From an uncultured Collinsella sp. (GTDB lineage Bacteria > Actinomycetota > Coriobacteriia > Coriobacteriales > Coriobacteriaceae): a DNA stretch of 64,000 bases. Below are positions 36,201-44,050 of the stretch, piece after piece. The position numbers and the translations under genes are program-made. The stretch covers positions 1 through 64,000 of the forward strand of contig CAJMHR010000001.1 of the NCBI GenBank assembly GCA_905213265.1. The letters run 5' to 3'. The notes under the pieces are model-generated. The model did not search any database. It saw nothing but the letters and a program-made list of their open reading frames with translations, and was not told where the DNA came from. The first letter of the stretch is position 1. Each line of letters starts with the position of its first letter.

Positions 36201-37160
36201 CTGCGCGTTGTCGACCCAGGTCTGAGTCTTGCCCTGGGCATCGCGACCAATGACGGTCACATTCGCAGCAAGCTGGTCCTTAACGACAGGGGACGCGCTA
36301 CCAGCCGTATAGGCAAACTCAATCTTCTGCCCCTGGGTGAGTTTGACGCTGCTCGCGCCAACCGAGGAAGACGCGCCGTCGACGAACAGCTGCCAGTAGG
36401 CATGAGTCGTCGGATCGTAGGCAAGCGTGCGGCCATCGCTCGGGGAGGTGATGCTTTCGAGGTAGAAACCGTATGCCGTGTTCGGATCGTACTTCGCCTT
36501 GAAGCCCGTCTTCTCCTGCAGCTTAATGAAGGCATCCGCAGCCGTCGCGCCCTCGTCGAGCTTGAGCTGCGTAGGCGCCACCCAGGTCTGAGCCTTGCCG
36601 TCGGCATCGGTGCCGATAATCGAGAACGAGACCTCGATTTGCTTCTTGACGACATCGCCAGTTTCTGTCGGGTTCTCTGTCTGGACGGCAGCCGCGGCGG
36701 CAGATCCTGCTTGGCCAGCGGATGCCGTCGAAGACTGCTCGCTCGTGGCAGGGCTCTCCCCCGTCGCCGAGCCTTCGTCGCCAGTTGCTGCCTCTGTAGT
36801 GGCGGCACTAGCTGCAGGCGCGCTCCCGGAATCCGAAACCTCGGCGCCGCTCTGCTCAGCGGTACCGCCCGCAAGCGCTGCGTCCTCGCCTGGCGTCGTA
36901 GCCTGAGCCACAGCGTCGGTAATGCCCTCGGCACCCTCGGCCCACAGCTGAGCCGGCGTGGTGCCAAAGGCCATCGCGAAGGCCAGGAATGCCACCAGGC
37001 AGCGCTTTGCCACGCCGCGCGCGATTACGCCACGGCGACGAAGCGAGGCACGCTGGCACTCGTCCTCAAACATATCCATTTGTCTCCTACTGTCTGTACT
37101 TGGAGCGTTGCCTTGAGGCTGCCCCACGTCATCGCGTATGTTGCGCTCGAGTTCCCCCAT
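33294..37160 (-). CDS. Large surface protein with four DUF4430 domains, beta-propeller and InlB-type repeat
   Basis: A 1288-residue exported protein. The start MGELERNIRDD follows AAGGAGG. After a long signal/membrane segment (about 41-67) and an Ala/Glu/Ser-rich linker come four DUF4430 domains (about 170-285, 295-403, 410-523, 530-640), each with the HxYWQLFxxG-like core and a final tyrosine or phenylalanine-rich strand. Residues 683-1066 look like a PQQ-type beta-propeller, 1070-1141 is one Listeria-Bacteroides repeat (GYTFGGWYTD ... LYAKW), then a Gly- and Lys/Asp-rich stalk and a C-terminal helix ending FVFTKRR. No LPxTG motif. With the riboswitch, cobalamin or corrinoid capture at the surface is the best inference; direct proof is lacking. 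Confidence 0.88.
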   Translation of the reverse strand: MGELERNIRDDVGQPQGNAPSTDSRRQMDMFEDECQRASLRRRGVIARGVAKRCLVAFLAFAMAFGTTPAQLWAEGAEGITDAVAQATTPGEDAALAGGTAEQSGAEVSDSGSAPAASAATTEAATGDEGSATGESPATSEQSSTASAGQAGSAAAAAVQTENPTETGDVVKKQIEVSFSIIGTDADGKAQTWVAPTQLKLDEGATAADAFIKLQEKTGFKAKYDPNTAYGFYLESITSPSDGRTLAYDPTTHAYWQLFVDGASSSVGASSVKLTQGQKIEFAYTAGSASPVVKDQLAANVTVIGRDAQGKTQTWVDNAQYVVTSGSSALDLTKVALEANDIDAVAAGSFILSLKYNGVELGTPQDYSTYWQLFINGKSSDYTADNVTIHAGDTVTWFYGGWGDQLPSDSVHASVQVLGKDKDGKQQVWASTGQTSLKAGSTAKDLLEQTGLKLKATEESWGWYLRGITSPLDGKTYCGSDAATNSYWRFYVKGKSDAKYKFADVGAGAYELHEGDAVTFMYAGDSDALPGQVLGSADIIGPDVNGNNTRWGSASNVSLPEGSTAQDLIETVLKAKGIDYKASQSGAYWSITSPFEDKSYGYDGATGKYWHLYINGESSSLCANQVTLKSGDKVTFAYTTEKSPMPDPDKIVVDPSATTPNWDAEWAGYGNSGNGSTVTDAKTPAQAAGLKWAFDWKAESGQQYANCSEPVIANGFVYIATENELIKIDSSTGKKVASAPLASKVSYTSRPIYTNGLIIVPLNGGAVQAITADKLICKWLSPGLTDLTQSSCTVVSDGEHVYVGSVDISYDENYNATYGNGSFMRIKIAMGEVSWQNIDASEGYYWTGAALTDKYAIVPTSAGTLKCIDKTTGDVVSTMKLGALANADCVADPSNGSTFYQMTHDGKLHVISLSAKGVLSEQKTVDLGLTNNLSAPAVSGDNLIVGGQTATGSALVLYNLKTGKTTMVAAADGKALPAGLNGIAATPLVSVQGGKTYVYFTVNSADSKDYVNYSAGGGVYRYTLGDAEATQIYDAAGHYQYCDSPVIADASGNLYYINDSGTLFKLGAVESWTVAFNSNGGSACDTKFVATADGKLVKPADPTRDGYTFGGWYTDEACTQAYDFSTPVTADLTLYAKWTKNAVNPGGNGGAGSNGGGGSGTGTGSGTGAGTGTGSGSGSKGGAVAPGHKPTTKTTVSTKTETKDNKSDKKDSDKSDKKDEKKSDKKDSKSDKKSDSKSDTGAVAATTAKKSAEAPVQQSGFNPLAIVGVAAGVIGLAVIGVFVFTKRR

Positions 37161-37264
37161 CGGGGTCCTCCTTCCCTCCAGAGCCCTATGCACACCGGCG
37201 GCAAAAGCCGCAGCCGCATGCAAGATGGGAGGCGATCCGACTTAACCTTAACGGCTCAGGCACG

Positions 37265-37405
37265 CCGTCCGATCTGCGACGCGAATATCCCGAGTCAAGA
37301 GGAATTACGGTTACTGGTACAGCCGGGGACTTGCACCTCGATTCTCCCAAACGCGCAGGAAAACCGCGCATTCGTGCGTCTCCGCACCACCATCTAGGCC
37401 ATCGA
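37265..37405 (-). promoter_or_regulatory. Cobalamin riboswitch
   Basis: On the minus strand the conserved core is present: GGGAGAATCGAGGTGCAAGT, then CCCCGGCTGTACCAGTAACC (37301-37348), matching the GGGAA..GGTG..A.TCC....C.G..CC.G.AACTGT consensus. Upstream is GGTGCGGAGACGCAC and a GC-rich stem (37351-37374); downstream GACTCGGGATATTCGCG (37280-37297) fits the B12-box position. It lies about 100 bp before the start of the large DUF4430 gene. A further hairpin with GCGGC/GCCGC near 37200 separates it from the ribosome site. Cobalamin binding should repress the operon. Ends are approximate. Confidence 0.87.
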
Positions 37406-37510
37406 TTATTACCGTCAAAATGGTATCACGCAAAAGGGCCTCGCACGCAGGCGAAGCCCAAGGTAAAAGCTATTGTTTGCGATAGGAAAATGCGGTGAAG
37501 GTCGCAGCCT

Positions 37511-39274
37511 CTAGTGCTTGCCGCCGTGGCTGTTGAGCCAGATATTGCGGCCCAGCATAAGCGCCAGCACCAGCGCGCTCACGTAGCCCATAAAGCCAAT
37601 GACTGGGATACCAAACACAACCGGCTCGATGCGTGCGTAGTACACCACCGACGAACCGATAAACAGACCGGCGATCACAATTGCCATCGACATGCGGTCG
37701 ATAATTCCGCCCAGCTGTCGCAGCGCCTTATCGCTGCTCATGATCTGCGTGTTCACCTTAAGCTGCCCGCGTGTGAGCATACGCGAAGCCAGCCCCAGGT
37801 ACTCAGCCGCCTCGAGTGAGCCCTTCGCTGCGCGATAGCTGCTCGCGGCAAAGTCGCGGCTCATCTCGCGCATGCGGGCATAGATGCTCTTCTCGTTTTT
37901 GATATGAGCCTGAATGATCTGGATCATGTTGACGTTGGGCATGTACTCGGTCAGCAGACCCTCGAGCGTCACCATGCCGCGCGCGAACATTGTCACCACG
38001 CTCGGCAGCTCAACGTCGTTTTTGCGCGCCAAGTTTAGCAGCGAGGTCAAAAACTCGCCGATATCCAGATCCTTCAGGTCAAGGCCCGCAAAGTCAGCCA
38101 CGATAAAGTCAAGATCAGACAAAAAGGCCGAATGGTCAAGCTCGGCCGAGTCGCCACGCGTTACGGCGAAGCGCATGAGCGAATCCTTGAGCTTGGGCAC
38201 GTCACCCTCGGCCACGGCGAAAATCATATCCTTGACGATACCGCGATCGTGACTCGACATGCGTCCGACCATGCCCAAGTCGATAAAGTAGACGATGCCG
38301 TCCTTGAGAATGATGTTTCCCGCATGCGGGTCGGCATGGAAAAAACCGTCATCGAGCACCTGCGTCGAGTAGTCCTCGACAATCGCGGCACCGATCTTTT
38401 CCAAGTCATAGCCCTCGGCCACCAAGCGTTCGGGATCGGCGATCGAAATGCCGTCGACGTAGTCCATAACCACCACGTGCTCGGTGCACAGGTCCAGATA
38501 GGATTTAGGGCACGTCACGCCATGAACGCTCTTATGGAACTCGTAGAAGTCGTTGAGGTTTTTGGCCTCGGCCAAAAAGTTGGTCTCCTCGCGAAACGAG
38601 GTCCACAACTCCTCGACTACGCCGTGCAGATCAACGAATTGATCGGTGTTGACGAACTTGGAAACAATGCGCACCACCGAGCGGATGATATCGATGTCCT
38701 GCGCCATAACCTGCTGCGCACCGGGGCGCTGCACCTTGACGGCTACGTCCTCGCCCGTCACCAGACGAGCGCGGTGCACCTGCGCGAGCGATGCGCTACC
38801 AAGCGGATTGGGGTCGATCGCATCGAACATCTCCCCCAGGCGCAGGCCGTATTCCTCTTCCAAGCAGCGGAGCACTACCTCGTACGGCACCGGCTCCACG
38901 TCGGAACGCAGACGGCGCAGCTCATCGCAAAAGCGCTGCGGCAGAATCTCGGACCGGTTGGCCAGAATCTGCCCCATCTTGACGAACATGGGGCCGAGCT
39001 CCTCGAGCAGGCGACGCAAGCGAACCGGCGTGAGGTTATCCCACACACGGTACTTTTTGACCAAGCGAACAATCTGCCCGATGCGTTCGCGACGACCCGC
39101 CGGCGTGAGCTGGTATTCCTCGTCCGGCGCCATCGCGTCGGGCTCCTCGGGGACCATATCGACAGCGCGCGGCTTTTTGCGAGCGCCCGAGACGGCGGCA
39201 TCGACCTCATCGACAACCGCCGCCTCGTCACCCAAGGGATCTAGATTGTTGTAATCGGTGGTGGAATCTGCCAT
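37511..39274 (-). CDS. AarF/UbiB-family (ABC1) atypical kinase
   Basis: A 587-residue UbiB-like protein kinase-like protein. The family's KxGQ motif appears as FVKMGQILANRSEILP (near 97), with the alanine-rich loop SASLAQVHRA, the VAVKVQRPG lysine, HADPHAGNIIL and YFIDLGMVGR for metal binding. Two C-terminal membrane helices follow (about 525-580). UbiB proteins support isoprenoid-quinone synthesis or lipid transfer; in an organism without ubiquinone the target may be menaquinone or another lipid. It lies 8 bp after a phasin-like gene, a pairing seen often in bacteria. Confidence 0.9.
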   Translation of the reverse strand: MADSTTDYNNLDPLGDEAAVVDEVDAAVSGARKKPRAVDMVPEEPDAMAPDEEYQLTPAGRRERIGQIVRLVKKYRVWDNLTPVRLRRLLEELGPMFVKMGQILANRSEILPQRFCDELRRLRSDVEPVPYEVVLRCLEEEYGLRLGEMFDAIDPNPLGSASLAQVHRARLVTGEDVAVKVQRPGAQQVMAQDIDIIRSVVRIVSKFVNTDQFVDLHGVVEELWTSFREETNFLAEAKNLNDFYEFHKSVHGVTCPKSYLDLCTEHVVVMDYVDGISIADPERLVAEGYDLEKIGAAIVEDYSTQVLDDGFFHADPHAGNIILKDGIVYFIDLGMVGRMSSHDRGIVKDMIFAVAEGDVPKLKDSLMRFAVTRGDSAELDHSAFLSDLDFIVADFAGLDLKDLDIGEFLTSLLNLARKNDVELPSVVTMFARGMVTLEGLLTEYMPNVNMIQIIQAHIKNEKSIYARMREMSRDFAASSYRAAKGSLEAAEYLGLASRMLTRGQLKVNTQIMSSDKALRQLGGIIDRMSMAIVIAGLFIGSSVVYYARIEPVVFGIPVIGFMGYVSALVLALMLGRNIWLNSHGGKH

Positions 39275-39282
39275 CTGCGCTG

Positions 39283-39699
39283 CTACTCGGCCTCTTCGGT
39301 GTCCTTCGCATCGTCGGGCTCAACGGACTCGACGGGCACCGAGGTCACGTTGTCCTCGACCGAATCGACGATATCGCGCACATGGGCCAAGAAAGCCGTG
39401 CGCTCGGGAGCGGTCATAACGCGGACGCGAGCCAGAATGAGCTCGTCGAGCACGCGCTGGGCCGCGGTCTCGCCCTGCATGCCCAAGCGCTCGGTCAAAT
39501 CGGAGATGGTACCACCGGCCTGCTCGAACATGTCGGACACGCTGCGGGCGATATCGGGGGTGGCGGTGTCCTTGCGGACCTGCTCGCCCTTGGTACTGAG
39601 GTCGTCGAGAACCTTCTTGCTGCCCTCGACGGCAACGGCGGCAGCGCCAAAGCCAACGTTGATGGCGCCGTTAACAAGCTGATCGAGTTTCATAACCAT
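39283..39699 (-). CDS. Phasin-like helical protein paired with UbiB
   Basis: A 138-residue, mostly alpha-helical protein. An N-terminal amphipathic stretch MVMKLDQLVNGAINVGFGAAAVAVEGSKKVLDDLSTKGE and a second helix (ELILARVRVMTAPERTAFLAHVRDIVDSVEDN) resemble the PhaF/phasin-like proteins encoded beside UbiB homologues. The C-terminus is acidic. GGAG lies 6 bp before the chosen ATG. It probably partners the downstream kinase; a granule role is not implied by any other gene here. Confidence 0.68.
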   Translation of the reverse strand: MVMKLDQLVNGAINVGFGAAAVAVEGSKKVLDDLSTKGEQVRKDTATPDIARSVSDMFEQAGGTISDLTERLGMQGETAAQRVLDELILARVRVMTAPERTAFLAHVRDIVDSVEDNVTSVPVESVEPDDAKDTEEAE

Positions 39700-39798
39700 G
39701 GTTGTCTCCAATCACAAACAACTGCATTGGCGTTCTTGTACCCAAGATTGAGTGAAAGCGACAAAGCGTTTTAGCGCTATTCGATCGACGGGAAATCC

Positions 39799-41322
39799 CT
39801 ACCTCACGTTGTCGTTCATCGCGAAAGAGTTCTTCATGGCGCAGCTCGTGGTGTAAAGCACCTTGCCCAGCAGGGCATCGGTCTCCACGCGAACACGCTC
39901 GGCAAAGGCCTCGTTGGCGCGTGTAAGCTCGGAAGGCACCTCGGCCTCGGGCAGAGCGGCTACGGCAGCGTCGACGTCATGGATCTGCTTGTGGCCCATG
40001 CCACCGACCTTCTCCTGATAATCCTCGACCGCGCGGCCGCACTCATGGAAACGGACGTCGGCCAGGGCGCCGATTAGGCGGTTGGCCCAGTAGAAGTTTT
40101 CGGACGTTACGCGAGCCTGTGTGTTGGCATAGTACTCGGGCATGGTCTCGACGTTGGCGTACAGCGGAACCAGTGCGTTAAACGAGTTGGAGCCAAAGGC
40201 CATCCACTGCATGGCGCGATAGGCCGGCTGCGCATAGGGACGCAGTTGCAGCACGGCGAGCTGGCTGTTGCGGTTGATGCCGATGGGGCGATAGGCGCCG
40301 CGCGTGGCGGGCGTGCCCTTGCTACCGTAGCAGTCGTACTCCGTGCCCTGGTAGTGGCTCGAAAGCACGTACTTGATGTCCTCGATGGTCACCTTGCGCT
40401 CGGGCACGCGGCTCCAGGGGATATCGTCGCTCTCGGGCGTGTAATCGGCGTCGGGACCGTCCCACACATCGCTGGGGTTGAGGCAGCGCTGCATGTACCA
40501 GGCGCGCGGCGTGTTGTAGACGTGGTCGCTGTCGCTGTGCGAGCCAAAGGCCTCGCGCGGGTTAAAGACCGCAGCCGGGCCGTCGCCCTCGACGCCCAGC
40601 GTCAGGTCCAGATGCCACTCGGCCATCCAGGAGCGCAGGTCGGCGGAGCACATGTGGTCGGCCTGGTCGCCCTCGGCGTCGTCCAGGTCAAAGCTGTCGA
40701 TGCCCAGCTGGTTGGGCATGGTCACATAGGCGTCGTCAGGCACGCGCTTGGCGATCCAGTGGTGACCGCCGACGGTCTCGAGCCACCAGATCTCGTCCAC
40801 GTCGCTAAAGGCGATGCCGTTGTTCTCGTAAGTGCCGTAGCGCTCGAGCAGGTCGCCCAAGATACGCACGCCGTCGCGGGCGGACTTAGCGTACGGCAGG
40901 ACCAGGGTCACCATGTCCTCCTCGCCCAGCCCACCAGGCTGCGCCGGCACATAGCCGTCCTCACCCTCGTTGCCCTTGGCGGGTACGTAGTCCACGAGCG
41001 GGTCGGCGCCGCGAACGCGCTCATTGGTGGTGAGCGTCTCGGTTGCGGACATGCCCACATTGAGCTCGTTGAAACCGGCCTCGGCCCAGATGCCGTGGCC
41101 CGGGACAACATCGGGGACGCTCGTGTAGCGCATGGGGTTATCGGGCAGCTCAACGGTCAGGTGACTCAGGACGCTCGTGTAGACGCGCGGCTGCTCGTCG
41201 GGATGCACCACGCGCATACGCTTGGGCTCAAACACCCCGTTGGACGAGTCCTCGTTACGCGCGACAAGCGTCGACCCGTCGTAGCTCGCGTTCTTACCGA
41301 CCAGAATCGTTGTGCACGGCAT
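39799..41322 (-). CDS. C69-family dipeptidase (PepD-like Ntn hydrolase)
   Basis: A 507-residue peptidase of family C69. MPCTTILVGKNASYDGSTLVARNEDSS places the catalytic Cys at residue 3, probably exposed as the N-terminal nucleophile after processing. The oxyanion and substrate region includes NELNVGMSATET and EIWWLETVGGHHWIAKRVPDDAYV. AAGGAGG with 6-bp spacing decides the start; an ATG two codons earlier overlaps the ribosome site. It should cleave a broad range of dipeptides. The IS element is inserted about 90 bp upstream of its start and may affect its promoter. Confidence 0.93.
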   Translation of the reverse strand: MPCTTILVGKNASYDGSTLVARNEDSSNGVFEPKRMRVVHPDEQPRVYTSVLSHLTVELPDNPMRYTSVPDVVPGHGIWAEAGFNELNVGMSATETLTTNERVRGADPLVDYVPAKGNEGEDGYVPAQPGGLGEEDMVTLVLPYAKSARDGVRILGDLLERYGTYENNGIAFSDVDEIWWLETVGGHHWIAKRVPDDAYVTMPNQLGIDSFDLDDAEGDQADHMCSADLRSWMAEWHLDLTLGVEGDGPAAVFNPREAFGSHSDSDHVYNTPRAWYMQRCLNPSDVWDGPDADYTPESDDIPWSRVPERKVTIEDIKYVLSSHYQGTEYDCYGSKGTPATRGAYRPIGINRNSQLAVLQLRPYAQPAYRAMQWMAFGSNSFNALVPLYANVETMPEYYANTQARVTSENFYWANRLIGALADVRFHECGRAVEDYQEKVGGMGHKQIHDVDAAVAALPEAEVPSELTRANEAFAERVRVETDALLGKVLYTTSCAMKNSFAMNDNVR

Positions 41323-41413
41323 GCGCATCCTCCTTGAGCGAAGAAATCAAACGGCAACAGTGTATCGCTTCGGCGCAGAAAGGGCGAAACCACGGCCTCG
41401 GCAGCCCCCGTGG

Positions 41414-42920
41414 GTCGCGCGCGCAGACGTGGTGTAAGAGCGTCCTGAGGTCCGTCGCTGCAAGTCCCGATGTTACTCCTTCTTGAGACCGCGCCTCTCG
41501 ACTATCTCGTCCACTATCTCCCCGGCGCGCCGCCCGAGCGCGCGGCGCCTCCCCTCTGTCGGGGCGGGCCTGTCCGCGGGCCCGGCGAAGCCCTCGGCGG
41601 CCGAGGCCTCGGAGAACACGCGCTGCTGGGACCACTGCCCCTCGGTCACCATGAGGCTCGCGCACGTCAGGCGCAGCATCGACTCCCTCGAGGGGAAGGA
41701 CTGCACGACCCTGTAGCGGCGCTTGATCTCGCGGTTGGCGCGCTCCTGGACGTTGTTGGTGCGGAGCTTGGCCCAGTGCGCCCTGGGGAAGGCCGTGAAC
41801 GCCAGCGCGGAGTCCTCGGCCCGCTCGAAGACCTCGCCGGCCCTGGCGGACACCGACGCCACCCAGGGCGCCGCCTCGGCCCACACGCAGCGCGCGAGGT
41901 CGGGGTCGTCCTGGTAGACCGCGGCGCGCACGAGGTCCCTGACGGCCGCCTTGGAGTCCTCGGGCCTGCCCGAGCAGGCGCTCTGGAGGTTGCGCTGCAG
42001 GTGCGTCACGCAGCGCTGCCAGGCGCAGCCCTGGAACAGGCGCGAGACGGCGGCCACGAGCCCGGCGTGGCTGTCGGAGACCACGGGGCGGACGCCGGCC
42101 AGCCCGCGCTCGCGCAGCCCGCCGAGGAACGCCGCCCAAGAGTCCTCGCTCTCGGTGTCGACCACGTCGCAGCCCAGGAAGTGCTTGCGCCCGTCGGCGC
42201 CCAGCCCGATCGCGGTCACGACGCCCTGCGAGACGACCGACGAGCCGACCCTGCAGCTCATGTAGGTGGCGTCGAGCCACAGGTAGCAGCACGGCGTGCC
42301 CGACAGGTCGCGGCGGCGGAACTCCGCCACCTCGGCGTCGAGGTCGGAGCAGAGGCTCGAGACCTCCGAGCTCGACAGCGAGGATATGCCCAGCCTGGAC
42401 GCCACGCGCTCGACCTTGCGGGTGGACACGCCGCACACGTACATCTCCTGCACGAGGGCGGCCACCGAGGTGTCGACGCGCGACCATCGCGCGAGCATGC
42501 CCTCGGGGTAGTAGGTGCCGTGCCTGAGCTTGGGTATCTCGAGCTCCACGTCGCCCACGGCGGTCTTGAGCGACCTGGGGCGGTAGCCGTTGCGGCTGTT
42601 CTCCCTGCCGTCGCTGCGCTCGTTGCGGCCCGCGCCGCACATCTGCTGGGCCTCGGAGTCCATCAGCGCGTTCATCACGCCGCCCAGCACCCTGCACGCG
42701 AACTCGCGCGCGTCGCCGCACTCCTGCCAAAGCCTCGCCGCCTCGAGGGCCTCGTCGCGGCCGAGGCGCAGTACACTCTCTTCTTGGGGCATCGCCTTTC
42801 CTTCCATTCGTCACCTTCATTACTCCAACGACGAATTCTAGGCGGTGTCCCCTCCCTTTCAAGAAAAGGCGGAGGCGGGGCATGCCCCGCCTCTTACACC
42901 ACATCTCTGCGCGCTACCCC
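41414..42920 (-). mobile_element. IS256-family insertion sequence, complete
   Basis: About 1.5 kb. Imperfect terminal inverted repeats share GGGT-GCGCGC and GTGGTGTAAGAG (41412-41440 against 42891-42919). CCCCCGTGG occurs on both sides (41405-41413 and 42921-42929), fitting a 9-bp target duplication; the run of C makes the exact edge uncertain by a base or two. A perfect 22-bp palindrome (42872-42893) followed on the minus strand by CTTTTCTT lies inside the transposase-proximal end and probably terminates incoming transcription. The transposase is intact, so the element may be active. Confidence 0.9.
41473..42792 (-). CDS. IS256-family (mutator-type) transposase
   Basis: A 439-residue DDE transposase. 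Catalytic residues lie in LWLDATYMS (Asp near 174), VVSDSHAG (Asp near 239) and NNVQERANREIKRR (Glu near 349), with CVTHLQRN between as in the mutator family. The N-terminal part (residues 1-110) carries the DNA-binding region with RNGYRPRSLKTAVGDVELEIPKLR. AAGGAAAGG precedes the chosen ATG; one five codons upstream lacks a site. No frameshift or stop interrupts it. Confidence 0.95.
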   Translation of the reverse strand: MPQEESVLRLGRDEALEAARLWQECGDAREFACRVLGGVMNALMDSEAQQMCGAGRNERSDGRENSRNGYRPRSLKTAVGDVELEIPKLRHGTYYPEGMLARWSRVDTSVAALVQEMYVCGVSTRKVERVASRLGISSLSSSEVSSLCSDLDAEVAEFRRRDLSGTPCCYLWLDATYMSCRVGSSVVSQGVVTAIGLGADGRKHFLGCDVVDTESEDSWAAFLGGLRERGLAGVRPVVSDSHAGLVAAVSRLFQGCAWQRCVTHLQRNLQSACSGRPEDSKAAVRDLVRAAVYQDDPDLARCVWAEAAPWVASVSARAGEVFERAEDSALAFTAFPRAHWAKLRTNNVQERANREIKRRYRVVQSFPSRESMLRLTCASLMVTEGQWSQQRVFSEASAAEGFAGPADRPAPTEGRRRALGRRAGEIVDEIVERRGLKKE

Positions 42921-42921
42921 C

Positions 42922-43159
42922 CCCCGTGGTCAAAAAATGCCAAATATGAGTACTGTCACAAATTTAGTGGCAGCAAATTGCACTGTTCCGGGCGCCGGGA
43001 ATCCTCACCTGTCCAAAAACTGAGTCTAGTAATTCCCCATACGTCCAATAAAATTGGCTCTTTAACGATATTACTTATCGCTAAAGAGCCAAAATGATCT
43101 CAAACATATGTGACTAACTTGGCAACAGTACTCATATTTGGCATTTTTTGACCACGGGG
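42922..43159. mobile_element. MITE-like element with 35-bp perfect terminal inverted repeats
   Basis: The first 35 bases, beginning CCCCGTGGTCAAAAAATGCC, are perfectly complementary to the last 35 (43125-43159). The 238-bp unit has no coding potential and is AT-richer than its surroundings. Inside is another hairpin, TTGGCTCTTTAACGATA with TATCGCTAAAGAGCCAA (43054-43092, one mismatch). The IS256 element sits at its left tip and its target duplication includes the terminal bases. It lies downstream of folD. It could also act as a bidirectional terminator. Confidence 0.75.
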
Positions 43160-43193
43160 TATCTAACCAACCCCCTAAACAGCCTCCAAACGC

Positions 43194-44048
43194 CTATTTT
43201 ACCGCGCGCTCAGCCGCCTCGATCACGTGCTTGGCGAGAATTGCTGTCGTCACGGCGCCCACGCCACCCGGCACGGGGGTGATTGCGCCAACAACCGGCT
43301 CCGCGGCATCAAAATCGACGTCGCCGACCAGCTTGCCAGCGGCTTCGTCCCAATTAATGCCAACATCGATAATCGCCTGGTCCTCGCGGACCGCATCTGC
43401 GCCAATCGTGCGCGCGCGTCCAACGGCGGCAACCACAATGTCGGCAGCACAGCACTCGGCGGCAAGATCGCGCGTATGCGTATGGCACGTCGTCACGGTT
43501 GCGTTGCGCGCCGTAAGCATGGCGGCAACGGGGCGGCCAATTACCAGTGAGCGTCCGACCACAGCAACCTTGGCCCCATCCAGCTCAACGCCGTAATGAT
43601 CCAGCAAAGCAAGCACGGCTTCAGCTGTGCAGGGGGCAAAACCCTCGCCGCGCCCCGAAAGCGTGGTGAGCAGCGAAGCCGGCGTCATGGAGTCAACGTC
43701 CTTGGAGGGATCGAGCGCTGCGGCGACGGCGTTCTCGTCAAGGCCGGCGGGCAGCGGGCGAAACATCAGACAGCCATGAACAGCCGAATCGGTATTGATG
43801 TCCTCGACGGCCGTCAACAGCTCGTCCTGCGAAACATCGGCAGGAAGCAAAACGCGGCGAGCCTCAATGCCAACCTTCTCGCAGCGCTTGAGGGCACCGC
43901 GCTCGTAGGACAGGTCGTCCTCGCGCTCGCCCACACGAACGATGGCCAGCGTCGGTACAACACCGCGCTCGCGCAGGGCTGCACAGCGAGCAGCAAGTTC
44001 CTCGGTCAAAGCGCGAGCAACGGGAGCACCCTTCAGCAGTTCAGCCAT
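43194..44048 (-). CDS. folD: Bifunctional methylene-THF dehydrogenase/methenyl-THF cyclohydrolase FolD
   Basis: A 284-residue enzyme interconverting 5,10-methylene-THF and 10-formyl-THF with NADP+. DDLSYERGALKRCEKVGIEA holds the usual catalytic-lysine neighbourhood (Tyr and the Lys of ALKRCEKVGI), CLMFRPLP and DVDSMTPAS are family motifs, and GRSLVIGRPVAAML binds the nucleotide. The C-terminus has GGVGAVTTAILAKHVIEA. It starts 2 bp after fchA stops, so they form an operon. Formate-THF ligase (53.8 kb) supplies its substrate. Confidence 0.95.
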   Translation of the reverse strand: MAELLKGAPVARALTEELAARCAALRERGVVPTLAIVRVGEREDDLSYERGALKRCEKVGIEARRVLLPADVSQDELLTAVEDINTDSAVHGCLMFRPLPAGLDENAVAAALDPSKDVDSMTPASLLTTLSGRGEGFAPCTAEAVLALLDHYGVELDGAKVAVVGRSLVIGRPVAAMLTARNATVTTCHTHTRDLAAECCAADIVVAAVGRARTIGADAVREDQAIIDVGINWDEAAGKLVGDVDFDAAEPVVGAITPVPGGVGAVTTAILAKHVIEAAERAVK

Positions 44049-44050
44049 GG

